Assembly: GCA_038025085.1 (NCBI GenBank)
Contig: CM076144.1
Span: 42,133,001 to 42,197,000 of the forward strand
Direction: 5' to 3'
Source of the DNA: Tetragonia tetragonoides
Lineage: Eukaryota > Streptophyta > Magnoliopsida > Caryophyllales > Aizoaceae
Length of the DNA stretch: 64,000 nt
Below are positions 53,682-64,000 of the stretch, piece after piece (within the stretch, counting starts at the first letter, position 1; every line of letters starts with the position of its first letter). A program made the position numbers and the translations under genes. The notes beneath the pieces were generated by a model. The model worked only from the letters and a program-made list of their open reading frames with translations, was not told the DNA's origin and searched no databases.

Positions 53682-55410
53682 AGTAAAACCTGGATAAATG
53701 GTGTTATTTCTGACCCTTCAAGTCTATAAAATAATTGTTTGATGCCTCACATAAATACGGTTAATCAAAAAAGAATATTTGTTGGTGTTAATATTTTTAA
53801 GTATTTTTAAACCTATGGATATCGTATGAATGGAAATCTTTTTCTTATACGTTACCAAAACTCATTTTTCAATTGAAAATGCTTTGAAAGGGAGTGAGTG
53901 CTTTGAAAGGGAGAACGAAACCTTGTCGGTGTTACCTACACTACGTAGTCCTCTGATTTGAAAGGGGGAAGTAAACCTTCAGTGGCTTTTCTAATTGATG
54001 TCACCTGATTATAACTTTTCCAAAGATGTCCAGAATAATATGAAAAAAAAGAATCCAGGGTAGTACACTTTTAATTAGAGTAAGACCTTGTTCTTTTCGT
54101 CGATTCCATGTTGTATTTCGTTCCGTTTCGTTCCGTTCCGTTCCGTTCCGTTCCAATCCGTTTTGTTCCGCATTCTGTACTTCATTTTGTCTCACATTTT
54201 TTCAAATTATCTGCGCCGCGCCATTCCGTTCTAATCCGTTTCGATTCGTTCCGTTCCAATCCTTACCGTCCCGCATCATTCCGTTGAAGAGAACAGGCCT
54301 AAGTATCAACCATGGTCCCCATTATGCAAATTTGTCGTTACATATTTTTGCGATTTTCTCCTTTACCCTTCATGAAACGCAACAACAACAAAAAAAACAA
54401 AACGAGAGTTTCAAATAAACCATCTCCATTAATCCCTCAAACTAATCTCACCTACCATCTTCAATTCCCTCCCCTCAAAAAGGATTAGTCGTGTCTTCAC
54501 CCAAATTTTCACATCAGAATCTTTTTTTTTTCATCTCGTCTCCCTCTTTCTCTCTCTCCCCTACTATTGTCTCATCTACAATTGCAACTCTTTGCACTTC
54601 AGTAACATTAATAGATCCAATTCAATACCCATTCCACATTATTCCAACCTCCCCCCAATTTGTTTCACCCTAATTATTATCCAAACTCCCAATTATAAAA
54701 CCACCATTCCCCCTCTTCTTTTTATGGGGGAATTCCATGATATCAAAATCATAATGCCAATATGCTAATGATTGTATAAACCCCCCAAAAATCAAGACCA
54801 AACATGCGTTAAATGAAAGAAAAATGTTTCAGCATTGACCTAGTGAGTTGGTCATCCACTAGACTATTGTATTTATATCTCTCCTATTTTAATTGTCTCT
54901 TTTTAGAAATAGAGGAGAGAGATTGTGAGAATAGAGGAGAGAGATAGATATACAACAAAGGTCACGTAGGCCCTTAACGTTTCATCATTCGGCTGTGTAG
55001 ACCATCGACGTTGAAAATTGGCTACGTAAGCCATCAACGTTTCATTTTTGGGTCATGTGAACCATTGGCTACCGGAAGGTGAGACTCACATACAGATATA
55101 GACCACGTGCAAGACATGTGACTATTAAAATCTAAAATTTCTTCCTCCCTTACTTTGTGTCTGCTCCCGCAAGAAATAGAGGAGAGAGATTGTGAGAATG
55201 GAGGAGAGAGATAGACAGTATATGTTAGTGACTTGTCAACCCAGTGGGTGGATGAGAGTGAAATAAAAATAGGAAAAAAATGGAAGAGAAAGGGACATTT
55301 TGTTGTCGGTCCAATAGCAAAATCCCTTACATTTAAGAAAAGCAACTTCTGTCACCATTTCACAGACCATTTTAATAGAAGTGTATATTTTGGATACATA
55401 ATTAATATTA
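53682..55410. other. Intergenic region with a MITE and a duplicated GA-rich block
   Basis: Besides the MITE at 54084, a 45 bp GA-rich block ('gaaatagaggagagagattg' then 'tgagaat.gaggagagagatag') occurs at about 54905-54949 and again at about 55174-55218. Between them phrases like 'catcaacgtttcat' recur. No gene is supported. Confidence 0.5.
54084..54299. mobile_element. PIF/Harbinger-type MITE with (TTCCG)n core, TAA TSD
   Basis: TAA at 54081-54083 and 54300-54302. Ends GACCTTGTTCTTTTCGTC and GTTGAAGAGAACAGGCC are imperfect inverted repeats, related to the element at 49463. The interior has many 'cgttccgttcc' words. Confidence 0.85.
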
Positions 55411-56035
55411 GGATAAATTATATTAAGGTATACTGAGGTTTGGCAAAATTGCAGAGAGGTATATTCATGTTTGACTAAATATACTGAGATATTAATTCTG
55501 ACCACTTTTTAACCGTTGGCTAAGGTCAAACTAATTTTTGAACATAAATACCCCTAGTGTACCTCAGTGAATGTTTTTTAAAAAGAAATTATTGTGCAAT
55601 TTAGTTTTTGATTTTGAGAAAACTGCACCACAGATTAATAAATTTCGTTGCTCAATTTAAACAATTCTCTCATCATGCAAAATTGACTCAAGTCCAATAT
55701 TGTGTTTGTACCAAAAAAGCTATCGATTTAAAGTTATTACGAGAGTTTGATTCCAATTATATGTCGATCTTGGTAACAAATTTGAGCACGATATGACACA
55801 ATCAACAAAATATATATGAGCATGCAGTGCAAAGTAAGTGGAAAATCATTGCACACTAACTTTTTCTATAAACTTTCAATATTGTATACTAGGGGTATTT
55901 ATGTCCAAAAATTAGTTTGACTTTGATCAATGGTCAAAAAGTGGTCAGAAATATACCTCAATGTATATAGTCAAACGTGGATATACCTCTCCACAATTTG
56001 CCAAATCTCAGTATACCTCAATGTAATTTACCCTT
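55411..56035. mobile_element. Mutator-type foldback MITE, perfect 9 bp TSD
   Basis: TTAATATTA at 55402-55410 and 56036-56044. The arms of about 150 bp are inverted repeats; the left has 'aggtatactgaggtttggca', 'ggtatattcatgtttgac' and 'cataaatacccctagtgta', and the right has the reverse of each. The loop (about 55570-55880) is unique AT-rich DNA. It lies 420 bp upstream of the exostosin start codon. Confidence 0.9.
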
Positions 56036-56392
56036 AATATTACAAAGAAAATAATAAGGGTATCCTCTAAATTAATAAATAATATAATTTAGACATCATT
56101 TACAAAAGTTATAACCTCAAGAACGCCAAAATCTGAAAATACAACTTCCCGAATAAATAAACCAAATAAACATCCCAAAAAATGATCTACATACTATATG
56201 TTGGAACACAAATATTATTACCATGATGTATTACTCTATTATTGGTGAGGTTAACCTCAAGAAAATGCATGTTTGACTTTAATAATAATCCAAAGAGTAG
56301 TGTAGAAGTAGCCTAGCCTAGCCTTTGAATAAGTTTATTAGTACGTTGTATTTTCTATGATTCTGTCATAGCTAATTAAGTAGCTATAGGTG

Positions 56393-56399
56393 TATAAAA
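56393..56399 (+). promoter_or_regulatory. TATA box of the exostosin gene
   Basis: TATAAAA stands 57 bp before the ATG at 56456, which would place transcription start about 25-30 bp upstream of the ATG and give a short leader. Inferred from position and consensus only. Confidence 0.6.
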
Positions 56400-56455
56400 A
56401 CGACCCTTAAGCCTCATTAGCACGTCTCTTCACTTCCCTCTCTAAATTTTCCAAT

Positions 56456-58347
56456 ATGGCGCCATGGATGACAACGCCGACGTTGACACGGTGGTACAGC
56501 CAGAAATCGTCGTCGTCGTTGTCGTCACGCTCCTCGCCGTTGTCTTTGGTGCCTATAGGTTTAGCCTTCATAACTTGCTTTCTCATTATTATGTACATGT
56601 CTTTTACTTTTGATCATCACACTAGCTTGTTCATTCACAATAACCAAAAAAGTTCGTCAACTTCATCACCTTCTTTTGTTCCATCAATACCACGTTTAAA
56701 GCATGATCACCATTATCAACCTCACCAGCAAATTTTAGGCCAAAATGGGTCTATAATTATTTCTTCTTCTTTGGAATTACCAGCTTATGATGCCAAGAAT
56801 TTAAGCACTAGTGCTACAACTGATAATTTTGTGGTCGGTGATCATGTTAGTATCTCACCTCGCTCTAGAGGTACGTCTCTATCTGATGTATCCAACGTCT
56901 CAATTACAATTTTACTTGTACGGTAAACAAATATGTAGTGTTTTTTTAATATTTTATTTTAGTATTTTCAACTACTTCAAGTTTAAAAAGAAAATATGTT
57001 TGATAAATAAAATTTTAAAGTTTTTTTTATATAAATAGTCTTTTAATTTGCAATTATTAATGTTTTCTTTATATAATCAAAATTTATATTTGGATTTAAT
57101 TTGGAAGGTATATTATCAGAATAATGTTAAATTAATAGTAGACGATATAATATAAATATTTTTCTAATGTGTACTTATGGTCAGAAAAATGTTTGCTTAA
57201 TAACTTTCAACCAAATTGACTCAGTTGTAGCTAAGACTATGAGGTTAGATTATAGATAATTCAACCTACATATATACAACTAGATAATATGAGATATGGC
57301 CGGAGTACATGCATGTCGTAAATTATGTTTCTAAACTTAATTAGAGGTTCACTTGTTTGCTTTGATTTCTAAGAAAAACTTATTAAATTACTCCATCTTT
57401 CATGATACAAAGTTTCCTGGCAAATTCTTGGCTACACCTAATCGTAGCCAAGATAGCTACCGCCAAGAAGAACTGGCTCAGAAATTTTTTTCAGCCCAAA
57501 TTCGACAAGTTTGGTGGCTCACGTTTATTAATTTATTATGATTTATCAAGCTTAACTACACTAAGGTATAGCAAAGAACGATTGATCATAGTGGTCGATG
57601 CCTCGAAAAGATTGTAATGTTTAGAGCCTAAAAAGGGGAAAAAAGACCATTATATAATTTTAAAAGTTTGGGTTTTAGACCGTAGTACTGAGCTTCATAG
57701 AAATTAAATTCTAAACTTGATATTTAGGAAATAACAATACTCCTAAATCGTGGAGCATCTCATTGTTCTTGACTAAATTACTAAAATGTTTCTTTGTAGC
57801 CATTTTTATTGTGGAGTTGTCTTAAAAAAAAGTGTAAAAAAAAAAAAAAAAAGTTGTTACTAAGCTATCAAAAAATATAAAATTGAATTAGGCATTACTA
57901 ATAAATCATTATTTGCCAATGGTTTTCCAGAAGTTTGGAAATGACACCAACCAAATCAAACTTCAAAGAAAATACTCACTCACCAAACAAACAAATGAAA
58001 CAATATAAAACCCAACTGTGATTTATTCCAAGCCAACCTGAATTTTGTAATAAGATTCGAATTGAATGTTGTTCGTTGAGATGTCATGGATTATTTTTGT
58101 TTTGTCACTCCAGGGCACGTACTATAGTACTAGTATAATACTTTTCGTTTAATATTTGATTGGTAGTTTTCTCTGTTAATTAATTGAACTATATTCAGTT
58201 GGGTATATAAAATAATGGAGATTATTTTGGTTCAGACTCTTCGTACTAATTATTATATCAAAATCATTGATGATAAGTGCACCAACTTTTTTTTTTTTTG
58301 GTGAAATAAGTGCACCAACTTTATTCATATAATATGTATTTCTTGTT

Positions 58348-58387
<40 letters not shown>

Positions 58388-61196
58388 TTATTTATATAAG
58401 AGCATCTCCAATGCTACAAACCTCTAAGTGGGATTTTACTTGTGCCACATCATCATTGCAAAAATCCTCTTTATTTAATCCCTCCCTCTCAATGGTATAA
58501 ACCTCCAAAAATCTCTAGGTGAAGGACCCAATTTAGAAATAGATTATGCCACAAACTTAGTTTGTCTAGACAAAATGATTTGTAAAAAAAAGAGGTTTAT
58601 AGGTTTGTCACTATGGGTAGAGGTTTTTTGGAAGGGTTTTTCACCTCACAAACCTCTCCAAAAACCTTGCATTGGAGATGCTCTAAGCAAATTAGACTAC
58701 AGCTCAACCTCCATAGGGGTGACTATGCCACATGTTTTAATTTATTTTAATTTTTATATCTTATTTAATTGTTGAGAAATTTGTAGAGCAAATGAACAAA
58801 AATATCATTCAGAAGAAAGTTATTTATTTTCTCCAGCACTATATCCAAGCAAGAAATAAAGATTCTGCGTTAGTTTACCCTTTAAATTAAACCTGACATC
58901 AATTAGGTTCTTTGGAAAGCTTTACTTATATTTCGGTGTTTCTTCCTTTCATCTTTCCATGTGAAACTCTAGTCTTCACCTACTTTAATATAATGTAACA
59001 AAGCAAGTAATTAAGCGGACATGTCTCCGTGGAAGAGATCGATAATTATACCTAGTATTCCTATAAATCAATTTGATTCATCCTTTAATATTTAGTAATC
59101 AAAATCGAACTTTGTTTATGCTCTTTTTTGTACATGAATCGTAATCCTCTCCAATTGATGATGTGTTCCATGACAAAGCAAGCAATTAAACGGACTTGTC
59201 TTCGATCATGGGAGACATCGATGAATTATACTTAGTATTCCTATAAAATTAATTTGATCTGTCCTTTAATATATATTTTTCTAAAATGACATGATTATCT
59301 AAACTTTGCTCACGTAATTTCATGAGGCCTGAAGTTCACGACCGGAAAAGCCTCCGGCCAGTAATAATTGGTACTCAAACTTTATGCTCTTTTTATAGAT
59401 GCATCCGGATCCTCTCAAATTGATGAAGTGTTCCATGACAAAGAGATCTTCCTACAAAACTACAAGGAAATGGAAAGAACCCTTAAGATCTACATTTACC
59501 CTCACAAGAAAACAGATCCTTTTGCCCATGCCCTTTTACCAGTAGATGATAAAGAGCCAGGAGGTAACTATGCAAGTGAAACCTACTTCAAAAATGTACT
59601 CTTCAAGAGCCAATTTGTCACCAACGACCCTTCCGAGGCAGACCTCTTCTTCTTGCCCTTCTCTATAGCGCGGTTGAGACATGATCAACGAGTCGGAGTT
59701 GGTGGTCTACCGGACTATGTCAAGGACTACATGACCAACATTAGCCGAGACTATCCTTATTGGAACCAAAGTGGTGGTGCTGACCATTTTTATGTTGCTT
59801 GTCATTCTATTAGTAGAGTGGCAACTGAGAAAGTGGAGCAAGTTAAGATTAATGCTATTCAAGTTGTTTGCTCATCAAGCTATTTTCTTCCCAATTATTA
59901 TGCTCATAAGGATGTTTGTCTACCACAAATTTGGCCAAGGCATGAAGAACCTCCTGATCTAGCTTCCATCGTCAAAAGGTGAGGCTAAATTACTTCTTAT
60001 TCTTCTTCTTCTTTTTTTGGCTACAAGGGCACATGCAATACTCTGTAAACGACGTGCACTAGGCAAGCCAACCCATCTATGATGGGCTGACGGACTCAAG
60101 TGGAGGTGTAGACCTCCCAGCAAAGAATGGTGGAGGATAATTTATTCTCCCTACAAAGATGAGGATATGTATAATCATTTTCAATTAATCTCTTAGGGTT
60201 GCACATAGCAGGGGTGTAACCGAGCCGACTCGAACCCGAATTCGGCCGGCTCGACGCTCGGCTCGGTTTGGTTTGGTTTGGTTCGGCACGGGAACTCATC
60301 GAGTCGGAAAAGTTAAGGCTCAGATTCGGCTCGATTAAAACTTGTAGTTTGACTCGAATTCAAACTTGTCATTACAAACGTTCTAAAAACTAGATTGATT
60401 TAAAAAGTTTGCAACTGAATTCAAATATAAATGATTTTATTTACGTTGTAAAAGAGAAAAACCCTAAAAATTAAAATGAATTACTAAAAAAATTTAATGC
60501 TTTTATTCAAATAGAGGGACAAACCGAGCTAACAGCTGGGAAGGTATTTGAGTTGGCTCGAGCTCAAGCAGAACTTTAACCGAGCCGAGTGGGCGGGCTC
60601 ACCGAGTGGGCTCGATCTTACACCCCCTAGTTGTACATATGTACTATATTGTTGCTTCATGAAATCAAATGGGTTTATGTAATCTAAGTATCTAACTCCC
60701 TTTCTTTTCCAGGAAGAAACTGGCCTTTTTTGCTGGAACAATTATGTCCCCAGCACGCAAAGCCGTTCTGCAAACATGGAAAAATGATACATCCATCTTT
60801 GTCAACAACGGAAGGTTGAAAACACCTTACTCTGAGCAGCTTCTTAGAAGCAAATACTGCCTTCATGTCAAGGGTTTCGAGGTAAATACAGCTCGTATAG
60901 GCGATGCCTTGTACTATGGCTGTGTCCCAGTGATTCTTGCTGACTACTATGATCTCCCCTTCATGGACATCCTCAATTGGAGGAGCTTCTCCGTTGTCAT
61001 TACGACAGCCGATATCCCTAACTTGAAGAAGATATTAAAGAAGATAAGCCCTAAGGAGTATTCAGTTTTGCAGGCAAATGTGTTGAAGGTGAGAAAGCAT
61101 TATCAATGGAATAGGTCTCCTCTTGATTTTGATGCTTTTTATATGACCATGTATGAACTTTGGCTTAGAAGAAGCTCCATAAGAGTCTTGTATTGA
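56456..61196 (+). CDS. Exostosin-like glycosyltransferase (GT47), type II membrane protein
   Basis: Three exons, 56456-56870, 59399-59978 and 60713-61196, splice in phase to 492 residues. The short Ser-rich cytosolic tail is followed by a signal anchor near residues 30-50 (LVPIGLAFITCFLIIMYMSF) and a low-complexity Ser/His stem. The GT47 domain starts near LKIYIYPHKKTDPF, with YASETYFKNVLFKSQFVTND, ADLFFLPFSIARLR and the C-terminal half KLAFFAG, SKYCLHVKGFEVNTARIGDA, YYGCVPVILADYYDLPF. Plant GT47 proteins of this subgroup act in the Golgi on cell-wall polysaccharides or glycoproteins; the substrate cannot be told from sequence. Intron 1 (2.5 kb) carries a MITE and a degenerate copy of the exon 2 junction; intron 2 carries a hAT MITE. 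Confidence 0.92.
58350..58386. repeat. Poly-A run
   Basis: About 36 A in intron 1 of the exostosin gene, just before the MITE at 58400. A 22 bp phrase 'aagtgcaccaactttattca/aagtgcaccaac' occurs twice just upstream. No TSD was confirmed. Confidence 0.85.
58400..58683. mobile_element. PIF/Harbinger-type MITE (GAGCATCTCCAATGC ends), TAA TSD
   Basis: TAA at 58397-58399 and 58684-58686. The ends GAGCATCTCCAATGC and GCATTGGAGATGCTC are perfect inverted repeats, an end motif seen in Tourist-like MITEs across angiosperms. It lies in intron 1 of the exostosin gene. Confidence 0.92.
58985..59283 (+). repeat. Degenerate tandem duplication including a dead copy of the exon 2 start
   Basis: The blocks at about 58997-59096 and 59174-59272 are similar ('acaaagcaagtaattaagcg' with 'acaaagcaagcaattaaacg', then 'cctagtattcctataaa' with 'cttagtattcctataaa'). 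Between them, 59118-59180 copies the true intron 1/exon 2 border at 59384-59443: 'atgctctttttt', 'aatcctctccaattgatgat' and 'gtgttccatgacaaag'. The splice acceptor 'tatag' has become 'tgtac' in the copy. Confidence 0.8.
60209..60630. mobile_element. hAT-type MITE rich in 'gagccgagctcg' words
   Basis: Starts CAGGGGTGTAACCGAGC and ends GCTCGATCTTACACCCCCTA, imperfect inverted repeats. Flanks GTTGCACATA and GTTGTACATA suggest a target duplication, with exact borders uncertain. It lies in intron 2 of the exostosin gene. Confidence 0.75.
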
Positions 61197-61753
61197 TCAT
61201 TATGCACAAGAGTTTCTTCCCTTAATTTGTTTATGCCCTGGGGAAATTGTAATTATTTGTTTACACCAAGAGTAGTAATTACACGGAAAAGTTTGTAATA
61301 AATTCCGGTCGGAAGAGAGAGATAGAGAGAAAAGAACGGTAGAATACTGTACCAGTAGAGGATCTAATTTCGTGTGAGATCCAATACAAAACCTTGTTTT
61401 TTAAAAAATACAAGTCAAATGGGTAGATTACCTATTAAGTAGATGAAAAATTGTCCCGATTTGCGAATTGCCAAGGAAATGATACTTTGGAAATATCAAA
61501 CAATAATAGTCACCAAAGCTAAATCAAGTGACAAAGTTTTACATCTTCCTTGACTGATCTGGGATGAAGCAGTGGATCGGTACATGCCAAGATCAAAAAG
61601 GAAAAGGAAATAAATGAATTATAGAGACAAACCAAGGAATGAAGGCAAAGGCCAGGCTCGTGAAAATTAGCACCAATTCATATAATAGGCAAAGTCTGCA
61701 GGACAATATGTTACATGATTTTGTTATGTATAATATGTTTAAGGCGGAGCAGA
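61197..61753. other. Convergent intergenic region
   Basis: Only the 3' UTRs of the exostosin gene (+) and the syntaxin gene (-) are expected here. A short 'agagagagat' run lies near 61313. Nothing else is seen. Confidence 0.6.
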
Positions 61754-63948
61754 TCATGCGCCGTTCTTGTTTTGCCATGGCTTGAGTACACCAACAACAA
61801 CGACAACAATGATGATGAGAAGAATCATGATGGCAATACACATCCATTTCCGCGAGTTCTTTTGTAGGGTCTTTGCTCGTTGCAGGGCTGTATTTCCCGT
61901 GTTTACATGATCTACTGCACTTGAAACCTGAGAAATTCAAGGCAGGTGGAAAAAAATTGTATCATGGATCACACTTGCATATATATCAAGTACTTTCTGA
62001 CAGTTAAATGGCCAGCTGTCTTTCTTTCATTTCATTTTTCTTTCCTCCCTTGTTACCTGTGACTCTATATTGTCGAGCAGATCTCCTTGTGCATCGACCA
62101 AAACAGCCATATCGAGAAAAATCTGCATACGGGAAACCAGGATCAGAATTTGGACACATATATCTAATAAATACATCCAGTCTTCTAAGATCATGTTGCA
62201 TGATTATTTAAGGCATCACTCTGTAAGCCTTTCCTAACTCGTCCTGACCTCTCAGATTGGAAATCCCCAAATATTGATGACAAAAGGCCGACAGAATGAA
62301 GTCACCAAGCTAACTTTGGTGTGACTCTGCTTCTGTGGAAATTGTATTCAGATGCTCTCAAGCATATGATAAGCCATTAGAATAAAATCCGCATGACGGT
62401 TTAAAGCCTATTGTGAGTAAGGAGGCACTAACTCTGGAGCTTACTCAACCTTCCTTTCCAATATCATAGATTTGTCAGAGACTGAATGTTTATCCTTTGT
62501 GTCCGGCCAAGGCGGCATTTAATGATGCTGTGTAGTAATGAGTATTAAACATTCCTTGGACTGGATTAGATTGACACTGAGCTTTACTATATAATGGTCA
62601 AAACAGTACAGTGTCAGCCTGTTTATGGTACAATACATATACACCAGTCGAGTTGGGTTTAGGACACGTCTGATTTGCACGAGGTCAGCCCAGTGTCAAT
62701 GTCCAGAAAAAACAACCATCCATAAGAATATAAGGTAGGTATGGACTCTCATCATCAATCTGATTACGATTTGACAGTGCCCACAACCAGAATTTTCCAG
62801 GAATTAACAGAATCAAGGAATGCAAGAAGGAAATTAAGCGGGATGCAGTGGAAAAAATTCCAGAAATCTCAGGTGAGTCAAGCCCAATGAATGGCAAATA
62901 AGACCATAAATCTCAAGGCAAGGGATATACCTGTTGTAGCTCGAGCAGTTTTCTCTCCACATCTCTGACAGCATCATGGCGCTCTTGTATTTCTGCAAGT
63001 GTGTCCATTATCTGCAAATACAAAATACAGGACATTAATGTTGCTAAATACCCTAAATCACAACTTATGAAACCAGACATCCATCTTTTGTACAGAAAAA
63101 TTATTGTATTCAGTTTAACCTAAAGCAGCCAAGGCATGTCCATTATCTGCAAACACAACATAGATTTTCACAACCCTTCAATGTCAGGCATGTCATGTTG
63201 TCATTTCAAGATAACCAAGTCCTACAAAAAAGTTTGAAGGCAAAACCCTCGAGAAGCCACAAGCTGGCTAGTGACTTAGTGTAAAATTGTCTAATCCAGT
63301 AGCTATGACTCTATGAGCATAGCTTGTCAAGAAGCATATAATGTCACGAACTGAACTCAAGAATTTCACCAATTGAGGTATGTATTTGTTTGGGTATAGT
63401 AGCAGAGAAGATTGATTTCATATGACCTAGGTATACAATAACATGATCTGGGCATAAAATATGCATTTCAGATTCTATAAGAAAGAACTTCCCTTGTAAA
63501 TTAAGAGGAAGATTCTACAGTTTTAACTGATTTTTTTTTTTTTCTGTGGAGGGGAGAAAGGAGTGAAATGTGGGAAGGAACAGGGAAAGAAGACACACCT
63601 GACCTCGACCTTGCTCCTGTATTGCTTTCTGGAATATTTGTTCACTGTCACCAGTCTCAATCAATTCATCAATTGTCTGCAAAAAACAGATGAGAGAAGC
63701 GCAAGTGAGCAGAAAATATGTTTGATAGGCATATACATCACAATAGGAGAAGAAAACAACCATTCACCTCTTCATCAGCACGTTGACCCGTCACTGTCGA
63801 TTCACAGAAACCAAAACCACTCAATTAACTCATCATTAAGCAACAAAGACAAAATGCATTCCTTTTCAATAAACCAAGATAGAGAACCTGTATAAACACG
63901 GCGCTCAACAACTTCCCGGTACTCTTGATGGATACTTTCCCGTAAAGT
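61754..63948 (-). CDS. SYP132: Qa-SNARE syntaxin SYP132, C-terminal part (5' end outside the window)
   Basis: Six exons join in phase: 63888-63948, 63768-63793, 63599-63676, 62931-63011, 62057-62122 and 61754-61927, giving the last 160 or so residues. Seen: [40 protein letters not shown], then the SNARE helix through [20 protein letters not shown] and [20 protein letters not shown] with the zero-layer Gln in DAQG, then [12 protein letters not shown] and a C-terminal transmembrane anchor (about 20 residues of I/L/V) ending KPWQNKNGA. This matches plant SYP132, the plasma-membrane syntaxin used in constitutive secretion and cytokinesis. All SNARE features are intact. The N-terminal Habc part is beyond the right edge. 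Confidence 0.95.
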
Positions 63949-64000
63949 CTGTAGATAGTGTTTGTAAGTATGGAACCCAAAGTGAGTAAAGAGACACCAA

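Noticed and set aside
57353..57617. Two overlapping short open frames in the exostosin intron
   Set aside because: No domain, no splice context and no homology that I recognise; the stretch may be a worn repeat.

Overview
This is nuclear DNA from a flowering plant, most likely a eudicot. The genes have introns with GT..AG borders, AT-rich introns and intergenic DNA, plant-specific families (UspA-like universal stress proteins, PPR, GT47 exostosin, SYP132 syntaxin, an Athila-type ORF1) and many small transposons. Scattered 'acggagtat' motifs and the style of the MITEs would fit a Caryophyllales genome, but that is a weak guess.

Genes in order: (1) the 3' part of a DAWDLE/SNIP1-type FHA gene (+, 521-3875, cut by the left edge). 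(2) A tandem array of three universal stress protein genes (+): intact copies at 4759-6935 and 12013-14126 around a decayed copy at 8245-9609; a tRNA-Asn gene lies antisense in intron 1 of the third. (3) A seven-exon CCHC zinc-knuckle protein (+, 15663-19979). (4) A rhomboid protease with a C-terminal UBA domain, RBL15-like (-, about 20976-29628), with a 420 bp AAT repeat in an intron. (5) A 5.8 kb gene-free stretch with a 2 kb palindrome broken by a hAT element. (6) An EEF1AKMT1/Efm5-like methyltransferase (-, 35409-41011) with a coding Gly-Asn repeat. (7) An orphan Athila/gypsy-type ORF (+, 41999-43519) behind a repeated leader. (8) A two-exon PPR gene (-, 45337-50494). (9) A 6 kb transposon-rich stretch. 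(10) A GT47 exostosin-like glycosyltransferase (+, 56456-61196). (11) The 3' part of a SYP132 syntaxin gene (-, 61754-63948, cut by the right edge).

The genes are unrelated housekeeping or regulatory loci and do not form a pathway; only the stress-protein array is a functional cluster. Exon borders were placed by reading splice sites by eye, and codon phase was checked across each junction.

The most distinctive content is mobile DNA. Many elements can be delimited to the base by target-site duplications (TSDs): TAA-flanked Harbinger-type MITEs, 8 bp TSD hAT elements, 9 bp TSD Mutator-type MITEs (two filled with a 20 bp minisatellite), two truncated LINE insertions and three SINEs. The best candidates for something new are the minisatellite-bearing Mutator MITEs, the palindrome with an open reading frame in both arms, and the degenerate copy of the exon 2 splice junction in the exostosin gene. 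I saw no convincing novel multi-gene system.
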